This document shows, one piece after another, positions 1 to 6,679 of a stretch of DNA of 9,209 bases (position 1 is its first letter; the number at the start of each line of letters is the position of its first letter). This stretch comes from Planctomycetota bacterium. Its GTDB lineage: Bacteria; Planctomycetota; UBA8742; SKZP01; JAIOTL01. The DNA is taken from NCBI GenBank assembly GCA_021106775.1, contig JAIOTL010000220.1, forward strand, positions 1 through 9,209, in the 5' to 3' direction. A program made the position numbers and the translations under genes. Below the pieces are notes generated by a model. That model did no database searches. It was not told the DNA's origin and worked only from the letters and a program-made list of their open reading frames with translations.

Positions 1-19
1 CAAGCAAGTTTCGAAGGGT

Positions 20-105
20 TGTCATTCCCGTGAAAACGGGAATCCAGACTGATACAATATTATATTCTAACTTACTCTGGATTCCCAATCAAGTTGGGAA
101 TGACA
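20..105. repeat. Two-hairpin palindromic repeat, full copy A
   Basis: The unit starts TGTCATTCCC and ends GGGAATGACA. Its left part is a perfect 8-bp hairpin with a GAAA loop (ATTCCCGT 24-31, ACGGGAAT 36-43). Its right part is a second 8-bp hairpin with loop TCAAG (ATTCCCAA 81-88, TTGGGAAT 94-101). The left and right arms can also pair with each other over TGTCATTCCC and GGAATCCAG. Seven T residues (107-113) follow the right hairpin, so on a plus-strand transcript it could act as a weak intrinsic terminator, but no plus-strand gene is visible upstream. Confidence 0.9.
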
Positions 106-163
106 GTTTTTTTGAACCCTTTACTACTTTCTTGACAAAGTAGTAGTATAAATTACATTAAAT

Positions 164-227
164 GGTGGAACAGGCATCCTGCCCGTAAATATTGGGGCTG
201 AGTGTCAGGAAAGATGTCTGGTCTACC
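164..227. repeat. Imperfect inverted repeat (GGTGGAACAGG type)
   Basis: The left arm at 164-186 begins GGTGGAACAGGCATCCTG. The reverse complement of the right arm (203-227) begins GGTAGACCAGACATC. By eye 16 of the first 23 positions agree, around a spacer of about 16 bases. It looks like a decayed copy of an interspersed palindromic repeat. Only this one copy is in the window, so its repeat status rests on arm symmetry alone. It is unrelated in sequence to the TGTCATT repeats. Confidence 0.5.
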
Positions 228-251
228 GAAGATGTCGCGAAATTAATACTA

Positions 252-429
252 GGCTGTGTTTGAAAAATAGTTATGATTGAATTTTTTCAGATTTGCGTAA
301 GATTCGGAATTTCTAATTGAAGAACGCCGCAGGTGAAGCCAAAGCTTCATTGAGGACGTTTTGAGTGAGGAAATTTTGAAGATTGCATGAAGCTGGTAAA
401 ACGCACAAAAGTAGTTTTCAAACACAGCC
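252..429. mobile_element. 178-bp non-coding element with TGTGTTTGAAAA terminal inverted repeats (element 1)
   Basis: The left end reads GGCTGTGTTTGAAAA (from 252) and the right end reads TTTTCAAACACAGCC (to 429), perfect inverted repeats of 15 bases. TA dinucleotides sit directly outside at 250-251 and 430-431; read with the adjoining bases both junctions are CTAG. The interior has no open frame of note but holds a 6-bp hairpin (TGAAGC 334-339, GCTTCA 344-349). Size, terminal repeats and target-like TA duplication fit a MITE moved by an absent transposase. TA duplications are known for IS630 and some IS5-family elements, but I cannot assign a family. The right junction lies inside the stop codon of the PstS-like gene. 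Confidence 0.75.
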
Positions 430-1331
430 TAGTTAATCGAGACGAATTTATGCAATCGAATTGAAAGTAACCCGACAGGATTCTTTTTTGCGTATTCAAG
501 CATAATGTCAAAAGCTTTTGGAAGCTCTTCTGTGTAATGGAAATAAATTTTCAACACAAGCGGGTATGTTTCTTTCTTAATGTCAGATACTTTCATCATA
601 TATGTCTGTCCGTTTTCATTTACGAGTCTTGCCTGCTGAACCCTTGGATTATCGCCGAAATAACATCTGCTCATAAACCCGATTCTAGCACCGGAAAACT
701 TGATATGGTCAGCAATTGTGCCTTCATTCTTTTGAACAAGATTGTCCTTAAAATAATCCTCACCATCGAGTATAACTTCCTTAAACAGGCGATATGCGTC
801 AGTATTCGATGGTGGTACAAGCAATTCGATTTTGTCGTCGACGGATTCTTTATCAAGCTCTTTCCAGCTTTTTATTTCGCCTGTGAAGATCTTTTTCAAG
901 GTCTCCAGGTCAAATTCATTGATAGAGTTGGTTTTATGAACCAGAACAATAATCGGCATCCTGAAAATCGGAACCACTTTTGGTGCTTTATTATTTGTTT
1001 CTACAAATTTTTCAATTTCAGATTTAGTTAAAATTCTACAAAGTGCAACATTGCTGACTTTCTGTGTTGTAAAATTCTCGATAACCTTGTCTTCAGCAAG
1101 CGATTCAACGGTAATGTCGAATCTGCGGTCTTTTTTATTCTTCAAAATGTAATCAGAATATGAGTTCTTAAGTACGGTAAATAATTTTTCCGCAGGTGAA
1201 TTTGCATGAACTGTCATTGTTTCAACGACGATTTCTTCTTCACCTTCGTCATCCTGTGCTACAGCAGATACAAAGCCTACTCCAAGAATCAAAGCTAATA
1301 CAATTGCGACGAAATATGTTCGGAATTTCAT
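429..1331 (-). CDS. PstS-like periplasmic binding protein (orphan)
   Basis: Exported protein of 300 residues related to the phosphate-binding PstS family, which captures a ligand in the periplasm for an ABC transporter. Residues 1-26 form a signal peptide: basic KFR, a hydrophobic core from about 6 to 22, and a likely cut after AVA. Family hallmarks are VALCRILTKSEIE (95-107), IFTGEIKSWKEL (148-159, like the IFxGxIxxWxE signature), GARIGFMS (214-221) and TYPL (255-258). The usual ligand loops are altered. The N-terminal GSTT-like loop reads HANSPAEKL, and the RxxGSGTR loop reads VPPSNTDAYRLF, so phosphate binding is doubtful. The ATG at 1331 is chosen because GGAG lies six bases upstream; the longer frame starts at TTG and runs through a repeat. 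No pstCAB or phoU is nearby. It lies between two TA-flanked repeat elements, and its stop codon coincides with the junction of element 1. Confidence 0.75.
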   Translation of the reverse strand: MKFRTYFVAIVLALILGVGFVSAVAQDDEGEEEIVVETMTVHANSPAEKLFTVLKNSYSDYILKNKKDRRFDITVESLAEDKVIENFTTQKVSNVALCRILTKSEIEKFVETNNKAPKVVPIFRMPIIVLVHKTNSINEFDLETLKKIFTGEIKSWKELDKESVDDKIELLVPPSNTDAYRLFKEVILDGEDYFKDNLVQKNEGTIADHIKFSGARIGFMSRCYFGDNPRVQQARLVNENGQTYMMKVSDIKKETYPLVLKIYFHYTEELPKAFDIMLEYAKKNPVGLLSIRLHKFVSIN

Positions 1332-1337
1332 GATATT

Positions 1338-1341
1338 CTCC
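1338..1341 (-). promoter_or_regulatory. Shine-Dalgarno GGAG of the PstS-like gene
   Basis: GGAG on the minus strand lies six bases before the ATG at 1331. It decides the start against the upstream TTG at 1442, whose extension would be encoded by the palindromic repeat. The ribosome site lies just outside repeat element 2, so the 5' leader of the mRNA is largely repeat sequence. Confidence 0.75.
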
Positions 1342-1354
1342 AAAATATGCGATA

Positions 1355-1485
1355 GGTTGTGTTTGAAAACCCAAAAATTGTCATTCCTGTGAAAGCAGGA
1401 ATCCAGATAATACACTAAATATCTCAGATTCTGGATTCCCAATCAAGTTGAGAATGACACTAAAAGGTAGTTTTCAAACACAGCT
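1355..1485. mobile_element. 131-bp TIR element (element 2) carrying a nested two-hairpin palindrome
   Basis: The ends are GGTTGTGTTTGAAAAC (left) and, read inward on the other strand, AGCTGTGTTTGAAAACTAC (right). TA sits outside both ends (1353-1354, 1486-1487). The ends match element 1 (252-429), and both elements share TGTGTTTGAAAACTAC at the right end. Unlike element 1, the interior is almost entirely a copy of the TGTCATT palindrome (1379-1459), so either one repeat inserted into the other or the two were packaged together. The right end is five bases from the stop of the 1492-2679 gene, and the left end is 23 bases before the PstS-like start. Confidence 0.75.
1379..1459. repeat. Two-hairpin palindromic repeat, full copy B (inside element 2)
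   Basis: The GAAA-loop hairpin is ATTCCTGT (1383-1390) with GCAGGAAT (1395-1402), closed by a T-G pair. The second hairpin is ATTCCCAA (1435-1442) with TTGAGAAT (1448-1455), which has one mismatch. Orientation is the same as copy A. It lies in the leader region of the PstS-like gene, where the folded mRNA could affect expression. On the minus strand, TTGATT and GATATT 17 bases apart within this copy resemble a weak promoter. Confidence 0.85.
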
Positions 1486-1491
1486 TAAATT

Positions 1492-2679
1492 TTAATCATT
1501 TTTATTCAATTCCGCAACGATTCTTTTCCTAAGCTGATTGTGTTCGAAATCGGTGAATTTGTCGGTAATCGCATGATAATCAATTATGCCTGATGTGTCA
1601 TTACCTGAAATTATCTGCACTTTAGCGGGTTTGGGCTTGCTGAAAACCCATTTATCATCGTCAATGGTGGTTTTATTCGATGAACCATTAATTTCATCAG
1701 TATTTCCAGGTTTATCCGATGCTTTCTTCTCAGGTGTGTTTTTCTCGACAAATGCATTTAGTTTTTCCATAAGTGATTTATCATCCGTAAGATTTTGTCG
1801 CAGAATCTCAAGAATTTCATCAAGGTCGAGGTGGATGAGCTGTTGAACTTCCCGCTCCATAGCATCTGCTGATTTCCGCAGTTCCAGGTTCTTTTGAGCC
1901 AATTCTAACGCTTGTTTCAAAAGTTCCTTATCAGTTTGTTCGGATTCTCTGGACTTTTCGATGAAATCAAATATTTGTTCGCTGTTTTTTTGGCGTGCTT
2001 TGATTTTATCGTCTATTTCCTTAAAAATACCGGCTAATGAATTGAATTCAGTATTTATGAGCTTGTTTTTCGTTTCCGCGAGTAATTTCAGCAATTGTGT
2101 ATCCTGCTTGATTTTTGCGATGGCTTCAAGTTCGGCGATTTCTGCTATGATGTTTTTGTCGAATCCAGCATTATCAGTAATGCTTAATGATGGTTTTTGT
2201 GCAATCATTAATACTACAGTAACAAGCGAGATGAATATCAGTAAAATGAGTTCGATTGGTGATTTTATCGCCTTGAACTCGATGAATCCTCTTTTTTTAA
2301 GCGTTTGCCTTGCTTTTGATTTTAATTTGTCGAAAAATGGGGACTTGGTGTTATTTGTCTGGTGCATATCGAAGCAGGTCAAAACGCTGGAATTGTCGCA
2401 TAATTGCCGGTCGATATTTGCTGGGATATGCGTATAATCTCGCCTGAAAACCGAATATTTTCGGAAAAACACCACAATTGCAGGTATTGCGGAAAATACC
2501 AACACATAATTCGGAAGCGCGTAAATATGTTGAGATACCAGAATCAGTGCGAAAAGCGTAGCTACACCCGTGAGAAATCCTGAGATTAACGCACGCAACA
2601 GCCAAATTTCAACGATTTTCGACCGATACCGCGAAATTTGTACAATTAAATCTGATTGTTCATCAACATTGAATTTCAT
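1492..2679 (-). CDS. Three-helix membrane protein with long helical cytoplasmic region (DUF4175-like, MoxR-cluster type)
   Basis: Protein of 395 residues. Predicted membrane helices lie at about 26-49, 57-73 and 141-161. Between helices 2 and 3, IPANIDRQLCDNSSVLTC (85-102) followed by SPFFDKLKSKA (113-123) matches a pattern I associate with DUF4175-like membrane proteins of MoxR/DUF58 clusters: an 'A-x-x-lD-x-x-L ... TA-x-e ... spF-x-x-l-x-x-xA' segment. Residues 175-312 are charged and helical, probably coiled coil. They are followed by a polar linker rich in K, N, S and D (313-345) and a C-terminal patch (YHAITDKFTDF, 368-378). The family's function is not established; an envelope role alongside MoxR is inferred. 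The ATG at 2679 has only a weak GGA five bases upstream. It lies 81 bases after rnhA and probably shares its transcript. Assignment is by pattern only and could be wrong; the membrane topology is safer. Confidence 0.6.
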   Translation of the reverse strand: MKFNVDEQSDLIVQISRYRSKIVEIWLLRALISGFLTGVATLFALILVSQHIYALPNYVLVFSAIPAIVVFFRKYSVFRRDYTHIPANIDRQLCDNSSVLTCFDMHQTNNTKSPFFDKLKSKARQTLKKRGFIEFKAIKSPIELILLIFISLVTVVLMIAQKPSLSITDNAGFDKNIIAEIAELEAIAKIKQDTQLLKLLAETKNKLINTEFNSLAGIFKEIDDKIKARQKNSEQIFDFIEKSRESEQTDKELLKQALELAQKNLELRKSADAMEREVQQLIHLDLDEILEILRQNLTDDKSLMEKLNAFVEKNTPEKKASDKPGNTDEINGSSNKTTIDDDKWVFSKPKPAKVQIISGNDTSGIIDYHAITDKFTDFEHNQLRKRIVAELNKND

Positions 2680-2760
2680 AAATATCCATCGTTCTTCCGT
2701 ACATTCTAACGAGAAATTTACATTATAGTTCGGATTTTTGAATAAATCATGCTCAACAAA

Positions 2761-3228
2761 TCAGACTTCAAAATTTTCCTCAGATATTTCACCTTTGCGC
2801 AGCCTGTCAATTGCCCCTGTCGCCAGAGCATCCGCCTTCTCGTTGTACTCATCGCCAGCATGTCCGCGCACCCAGTGCCATGAAATCTTGTGTTTTTCTA
2901 CTGCTGCGAGCATCCGCTGCCAGAGTGCTTTGTTTTTCACGGGTTTTTTTGCTGAATTTCGCCAATTATTCACAAGCCAATTTTGAATCCATTCAGTCAT
3001 GCCGTTTTTCACGTACTTAGAATCCGTGTAAATTGAGACCTCGCAAGGCTCTGTTAGATTTTCAAGCGCGCGAATCACTGCTAGCATCTCCATCTGATTG
3101 TTCGTGGTGTTGCTATGTGCGCCCTGAATTTTCTTCTCAATCCTGCCAAAACGCAAAATCGCTCCGAACCCGCCAATCCCAGGATTCCCGCTGCAAGCGC
3201 CGTCAGTATAAATCGTAACTTTTTTCAT
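2761..3228 (-). CDS. rnhA: Ribonuclease HI
   Basis: Endonuclease that cuts the RNA strand of RNA-DNA hybrids, removing R-loops and primers in the cytoplasm. The 155 residues equal the length of the E. coli enzyme. The metal-binding carboxylates are all present: D9 (YTDGACSGNPG), E47 (NNQMEM), D69 (YTDSKYV) and D133 (EKADALA), plus the general-base-loop histidine H123 (VRGHAGDEYNE). The basic-protrusion segment WRNSAKKPVKNKALW (89-103) is also kept, as in enzymes that bind hybrids with high affinity. The start is the ATG at 3228. The frame continues upstream through copy C of the palindrome, but that extension is repeat sequence and the family starts exactly at this MKKVTIYTDG. No Shine-Dalgarno is visible before the ATG, where the leader is very AT-rich. 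It lies downstream of mrdA after a 229-base gap. Confidence 0.97.
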   Translation of the reverse strand: MKKVTIYTDGACSGNPGIGGFGAILRFGRIEKKIQGAHSNTTNNQMEMLAVIRALENLTEPCEVSIYTDSKYVKNGMTEWIQNWLVNNWRNSAKKPVKNKALWQRMLAAVEKHKISWHWVRGHAGDEYNEKADALATGAIDRLRKGEISEENFEV

Positions 3229-3303
3229 GTTTTTATATATATTGCTAAAAATGTGACTAATATGCACTGTTGAAATTGAGTAATAATAAATATTATGATG
3301 GTT

Positions 3304-3384
3304 TGTCATTCCAAACTTGATTGGGAATCCAGCGAATACTAGAAAAAACAATGTTGCTGGATTCCTGCTTTCGCAGGAATGACA
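3304..3384. repeat. Two-hairpin palindromic repeat, full copy C (inverted relative to A and B)
   Basis: Here the AACTTGATT-loop hairpin comes first (3308-3328, ATTCC...GGGAAT) and the GAAA-type hairpin second, read as ATTCCTGC TTTC GCAGGAAT (3361-3380). So the unit is in the opposite orientation to copies A and B. It lies between mrdA and rnhA and forms part of the spurious upstream extension of the rnhA frame. On the minus-strand mrdA-rnhA transcript it would fold and could act as an mRNA-processing or attenuation point. A perfect TATAAT on the minus strand (3392-3397) lies just outside, with no clear -35 box. Confidence 0.9.
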
Positions 3385-3457
3385 CACAAAAATTATATAT
3401 ATCACACTACTTGAAATTTTATATCATCAAACTCTGCGATTGCTTGCGATATATTCA

Positions 3458-5743
3458 TTATTGAGCAAAATATTCCGAAAATTCTTCCGATTCCGCAACC
3501 GCTTCCAGAACCTTCGCAGCCACTACTCCCGCACTGTTCGCGCCTGTATCAAATGTATCTTCGATGTACACAGCAAACGCAATCATCGGGTTATCATGAG
3601 GTGCATAGCCAGCGAACCAGCCGAAGTTAAGCTCCTCGCCATCGCGTATTCTAGAGGTTTGTGCAGTGCCGGTTTTACCTGCAACCCGAAACTGGCGTAA
3701 TGACCGAATTTTGCGTGCAGTTCCACGTCCATCCTCGACACATCCTATCATACCCTTTTGAATCGCATCCCAACCTGCATCTATCATCTTAATGCGTTTT
3801 ATCGCTGAATATCCAGCATCATCAAGCAGAATCGTTGGTGTGGGCAGGTTTCCGCGAGTCGCAACTGCACACATAAATCGCGCAACCTGCAATGGAGTAA
3901 CACGTAGACGTCCTTGCCCGATACCGTTGAGCGCGCTTTCCAAAATATTGCTGGAATCCGGACTCATAGGATACAACCAATTATAATGCGAACCGTCACG
4001 CCTTTTGCGCCAGGCTTCATATTCTGTTAGTTTCACGCCTGTTTTCTCGCCAAAACCAAACTGATTCGCCCAATACCAAAGCTTTTCATAACCGAGTTTA
4101 TACGCCTGCTCGTGGAAAAACTGGTTGCATGAATATGCAATCGCCTGTTCAAGATTGAGTTTGCCAAAAACTCCATGGTCGGTGAATCCTTTTTTCTGAT
4201 TATATTTTTCCCATGCAATATCCCATTTCAATCCGAATTCCTTTTCCTCCCAGAATTCCGGTGCCTGCAATTCATTCTCTTGCACCGCTGCAATTGCAGT
4301 CATAACCTTAAACACAGATCCCGGCGGAACCGTAGCATGCAAAGCTCTGTTAAAAAGCGGCTTGCCGGGAAATTCACCGGTAAACAGCTTTTGCCGATAT
4401 GCTTTATCTTCGTCAGAATATCCCATCAATTTCTGCAGGTCATACGTCGGAAATGATGCCATTGCGAGGATTTCACCGGTATAAACGTTCATCATGACCA
4501 CGGCACCAGCACATTCCGTAGGATTTCCTTCTTCAAAGTACGATTTCAGCGCATCTTCAGCAGCCTTCTGCAAATCCATGTCAATTGTTAGCTGCAAATC
4601 CTCAGCGGATTCAGGCGGAATATCATCGATAACGTTTCGCGTTCTGCCTTTTACATCTCGCTCGACGATTGTATTACCATACTTTCCCTGAAGTCTATTG
4701 TTAAAATATTTCTCTACACCAATCACGCCGATTTCCGTCCGAAAAACATCACGCCGAAATCGCTGCTCAAATTCCTTGGCACTCCGAAAATACCGCAAAA
4801 TATACTCTTCACCTACATCGGCGGTTGCTTTTTCTATCTCATGTTTGAAATGTGGAGATTTAGTAAGGTCAAACTTCTCGTCCTCAGGTAAATCAAAGCC
4901 GATGCGCTGAATCTCCCGCAAATATCCAATCAAATGCGAACCGCACGCTCCAAACGGATATGTCCTTTTCAGCATTGGTACACCTTGAATACCAGGGAAT
5001 ATCCAGTCAAGTTCCTGCAAGGTTTCCAGTGTATCTTTTTCGATTTCGCGTACTAGCACTAGCGGATTATCCTGAAAACGCCATTTTTCACGGTCATTTT
5101 CCTCCCGACGTTCCGCACGCCCCAAATCTTCCCAGAATCCGCTTGACGCACCAAGCTTGAAAACCCGATTATATTTCTCAGTCATGCGTTCAGATTTTTC
5201 CGCAATCTCCTGTTTTATCTCGTTCTCAACCCGTTCAAACTTCGCAGATAAAGTCGCATACGGAATCTGCATCAGCAAAGCGAGAGTTTTCAGATTATTG
5301 CGAACTTCGCGTCTGAGTAACCCGTGTTGTCGAAGCTCCCAGGTGTTAAAGAAACTTCGGCTTCTGGATATATTTTTGTTTGTCCGATATTTAATGATTT
5401 TTTCAAGAATTAGATTCAGAGCATCGAATTCCACACTCGTAAAACCTGATTTTTCATAACCAAGATAATTTACACGGTCAATCACATTTGAAGGTTCGGT
5501 AAACAGCCAATAATTCATGCGGACTTCCCAGAGAGCGTCTTCACGAGCGATAATTTTGCCGTTTCTGTCGGAGATATTTCCGCGCTGAGGATGGATCAGC
5601 ACTTTGTTAAGCCTGATACTTTCAGCCCTGCTTCTATGCATCTCCCCCTGCACAATCTGCAAATGGGCGAGTCTGCCCAACAGTATCATGCAGAAGAAAA
5701 AAATCATCGAAATCAGAAATATTATGCGTTTCTCGTTCATCAT
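3458..5743 (-). CDS. mrdA: Penicillin-binding protein 2, elongasome transpeptidase
   Basis: Inner-membrane DD-transpeptidase that cross-links peptidoglycan during lateral wall growth; beta-lactam target. A single membrane anchor lies at about 7-24, followed by the PBP-dimer (pedestal) region with HPQRGNISDRNG (51-62) and RTYPFGACGSHLIGYL (260-275), then GVEKYFNNRLQGKYG (342-356). The C-terminal domain has all three active-site motifs: S476-VF-K479, S538-C-N540 and K690-T-G. At 761 residues it is well over the 633 of E. coli PBP2. The extra length is mainly in the N-terminal region (about 100-340), including a charged helical stretch at 165-235. The gene lies 12 bases after mreD, so the two form one operon; rodA is not adjacent. 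Two ATGs (5743, 5740) are possible. The sequence GAGAGG abuts the first and is three bases from the second, so the start is uncertain by one codon. Confidence 0.96.
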   Translation of the reverse strand: MMNEKRIIFLISMIFFFCMILLGRLAHLQIVQGEMHRSRAESIRLNKVLIHPQRGNISDRNGKIIAREDALWEVRMNYWLFTEPSNVIDRVNYLGYEKSGFTSVEFDALNLILEKIIKYRTNKNISRSRSFFNTWELRQHGLLRREVRNNLKTLALLMQIPYATLSAKFERVENEIKQEIAEKSERMTEKYNRVFKLGASSGFWEDLGRAERREENDREKWRFQDNPLVLVREIEKDTLETLQELDWIFPGIQGVPMLKRTYPFGACGSHLIGYLREIQRIGFDLPEDEKFDLTKSPHFKHEIEKATADVGEEYILRYFRSAKEFEQRFRRDVFRTEIGVIGVEKYFNNRLQGKYGNTIVERDVKGRTRNVIDDIPPESAEDLQLTIDMDLQKAAEDALKSYFEEGNPTECAGAVVMMNVYTGEILAMASFPTYDLQKLMGYSDEDKAYRQKLFTGEFPGKPLFNRALHATVPPGSVFKVMTAIAAVQENELQAPEFWEEKEFGLKWDIAWEKYNQKKGFTDHGVFGKLNLEQAIAYSCNQFFHEQAYKLGYEKLWYWANQFGFGEKTGVKLTEYEAWRKRRDGSHYNWLYPMSPDSSNILESALNGIGQGRLRVTPLQVARFMCAVATRGNLPTPTILLDDAGYSAIKRIKMIDAGWDAIQKGMIGCVEDGRGTARKIRSLRQFRVAGKTGTAQTSRIRDGEELNFGWFAGYAPHDNPMIAFAVYIEDTFDTGANSAGVVAAKVLEAVAESEEFSEYFAQ

Positions 5744-5749
5744 CCTCTC
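5744..5749 (-). promoter_or_regulatory. Unusually close Shine-Dalgarno GAGAGG of mrdA
   Basis: GAGAGG on the minus strand touches the first ATG (5743) with no spacer and leaves three bases to the second ATG (5740). Both distances are below the usual five to nine bases. Either initiation uses the second ATG, or translation relies on coupling to mreD, whose stop is 12 bases upstream of the first ATG. Confidence 0.5.
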
Positions 5750-5755
5750 AAAGTG

Positions 5756-6277
5756 TTAATAATCGGGCAGCAGCCATTGTCCACGTTTATTTTGTTTAAT
5801 GCGCAAAAGTTTCGACAATATTTCGACAAAATCGAAAGCCGGCACTGTCAAAAGCGTCGTCGGAACAATAATGCAGAAAATTCTTAAAACCCCTGAAACA
5901 AGGTCATAGTTGCCAGAATTCAAACTCATAAGCACGAAATAGAGCGAATTCACAATGAATCCGCCGCAGAAAACTATGAGCATCTGAGTATATTTATTCT
6001 CAATGAAAAGTTTATGCTTATTTTTGGCGATAAGCCTGAAAACTATGACATACAAGATTGCATACACTCCAATTGCGCCGGTGCTTAGTAAATCCTTTAG
6101 CAAACCCACGAAAAAAGCTGGCAGTGATGACTGTTTATCCTTGCTGAAAAGTGCCCAATAAACCACCCACCATAAAAACGGGTCGAAGTACAGGAAATCG
6201 GGTAGAATCGGCTCGATGTAAAGCTTCGCGCCTAACGAAGTAAAAAACAACAATGCTGTGAGAATTAAAAAGCGCAT
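5756..6277 (-). CDS. mreD: Rod shape-determining protein MreD
   Basis: Small integral membrane protein of the MreBCD elongation complex, which links the MreB cytoskeleton to peptidoglycan synthases such as PBP2. From the ATG at 6277 it has 173 residues, close to the usual length of about 160-170. It has an N-terminal helix (1-19), a segment with PDFLYF and WWVVYWALF, and the family-typical FVGLLKDLLSTGAIGVYAIL, followed by two or three more hydrophobic helices. The C-terminus is basic (RIKQNKRGQ). The frame opens further upstream only at TTG codons. The ATG is preferred because ACGGA lies six bases before it. mreC and mreB are not upstream; instead there is a repeat-filled divergent intergenic region. 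mrdA follows after 12 bases, which strongly supports the name. Confidence 0.88.
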   Translation of the reverse strand: MRFLILTALLFFTSLGAKLYIEPILPDFLYFDPFLWWVVYWALFSKDKQSSLPAFFVGLLKDLLSTGAIGVYAILYVIVFRLIAKNKHKLFIENKYTQMLIVFCGGFIVNSLYFVLMSLNSGNYDLVSGVLRIFCIIVPTTLLTVPAFDFVEILSKLLRIKQNKRGQWLLPDY

Positions 6278-6283
6278 CTTTTT

Positions 6284-6288
6284 TCCGT
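6284..6288 (-). promoter_or_regulatory. Shine-Dalgarno ACGGA of mreD
   Basis: The minus strand reads ACGGA, then six bases, then ATG at 6277. This supports the ATG over the upstream in-frame TTG at 6313. Confidence 0.55.
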
Positions 6289-6354
6289 GATATTCCTTTG
6301 TTTTTATCGGCAAATCCGCGAAATTCTTTATTTTTCAACCTTAAACATCAAACC

Positions 6355-6382
6355 TGTCATTCTCGCGAAAGCGGGAATCCAG
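6355..6382. repeat. Half copy of the palindrome (GAAA hairpin only)
   Basis: TGTCATT followed by a hairpin ATTCTCGC (6359-6366), GAAA, GCGGGAAT (6371-6378), then CCAG. One T-G pair replaces C-G. The second hairpin of the full unit is missing. It sits 19 bases before the 207-bp element, an arrangement repeated downstream of FHA-moxR at 8111-8138. Confidence 0.85.
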
Positions 6383-6401
6383 TCAATCGAAACAACTCCG
6401 A

Positions 6402-6608
6402 TGTCATTACGAGCGAAGCGTAGTAATCTCAGGACTATGCAAGGTAACTGACCAAAACCTAATTTTGAATAACATCCATCATATTTTGTTAGCGATAGCG
6501 AAGAATAACACTGAACTGTGATAAATGTAATTAATTAGGTAATGTGTTTGAGTATCATCTATGGAAATCCTGAGATTGCGACGGTCGTTTCGCTCCCTCG
6601 CAATGACA
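6402..6608. repeat. 207-bp inverted-repeat-ended element, copy 1
   Basis: The left end is TGTCATTACGAGCGAAGCG with AATCTCAGGA a few bases on. The right end, read on the other strand, is TGTCATTGCGAGGGAGCG and also leads to AATCTCAGGA. The interior contains TTAGCGATAGCGAAGAA (from about 6489). Copy 2 at 8143-8351 is homologous along its length and in the same orientation, including that interior segment and the pattern TCATC(T/A)ATGGAA near the right end. There is no open frame of note, so this is a non-autonomous repeat. Confidence 0.8.
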
Positions 6609-6679
6609 ACGCAGGAGCATATTAAATCTTGGTGAATCTTCGTGTTCTTCGTGACTAAATCAATCACTCAGAATTTCGG

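Larger units (their letters stand above)
1..428. other. Gene-free repeat-rich stretch at left edge
   Basis: No convincing gene is visible on either strand. The stretch holds three unrelated inverted-repeat elements, each listed separately: a two-hairpin palindrome (20-105), an imperfect inverted repeat with arms starting GGTGGAACAGG (164-227), and a TA-flanked terminal-inverted-repeat element (252-429). Between the first two lies a 9-bp perfect inverted repeat, TACTACTTT/AAAGTAGTA (122-130 and 137-145). The short open frames here are explained by these repeats. Confidence 0.75.

Noticed and set aside
132..159. TTGACA...TACATT promoter on the plus strand
   Set aside because: No plus-strand gene follows, and TTGACA overlaps the loop and stem of a hairpin (122-145).
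192..263. Plus-strand coding remnant reading KDVWSTEDVAKLILG, like a helix-turn-helix excisionase start
   Set aside because: Most of it overlaps the right arm of the inverted repeat 164-227 and the end of element 1. There is no start site and it stops after 23 codons; probably chance.
537..1031. Plus-strand open frame of 164 codons
   Set aside because: It is antisense to the PstS-like gene, with a cysteine- and phenylalanine-rich translation typical of shadow frames.
1332..1442. N-terminal extension of the PstS-like frame
   Set aside because: It starts at TTG inside a repeat, whereas the ATG at 1331 has a GGAG site and opens a proper signal peptide.
3229..3405. N-terminal extension of the RNase HI frame (59 more residues)
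   Set aside because: It is translated palindromic repeat (3304-3384). The ATG at 3228 gives exactly the family length and N-terminus.
6640..6665. Possible repeat TCTTCGTGTTCTTCGTGACT upstream of the FHA-moxR promoter
   Set aside because: Only one copy in the window and no symmetry; it cannot be supported as a feature.
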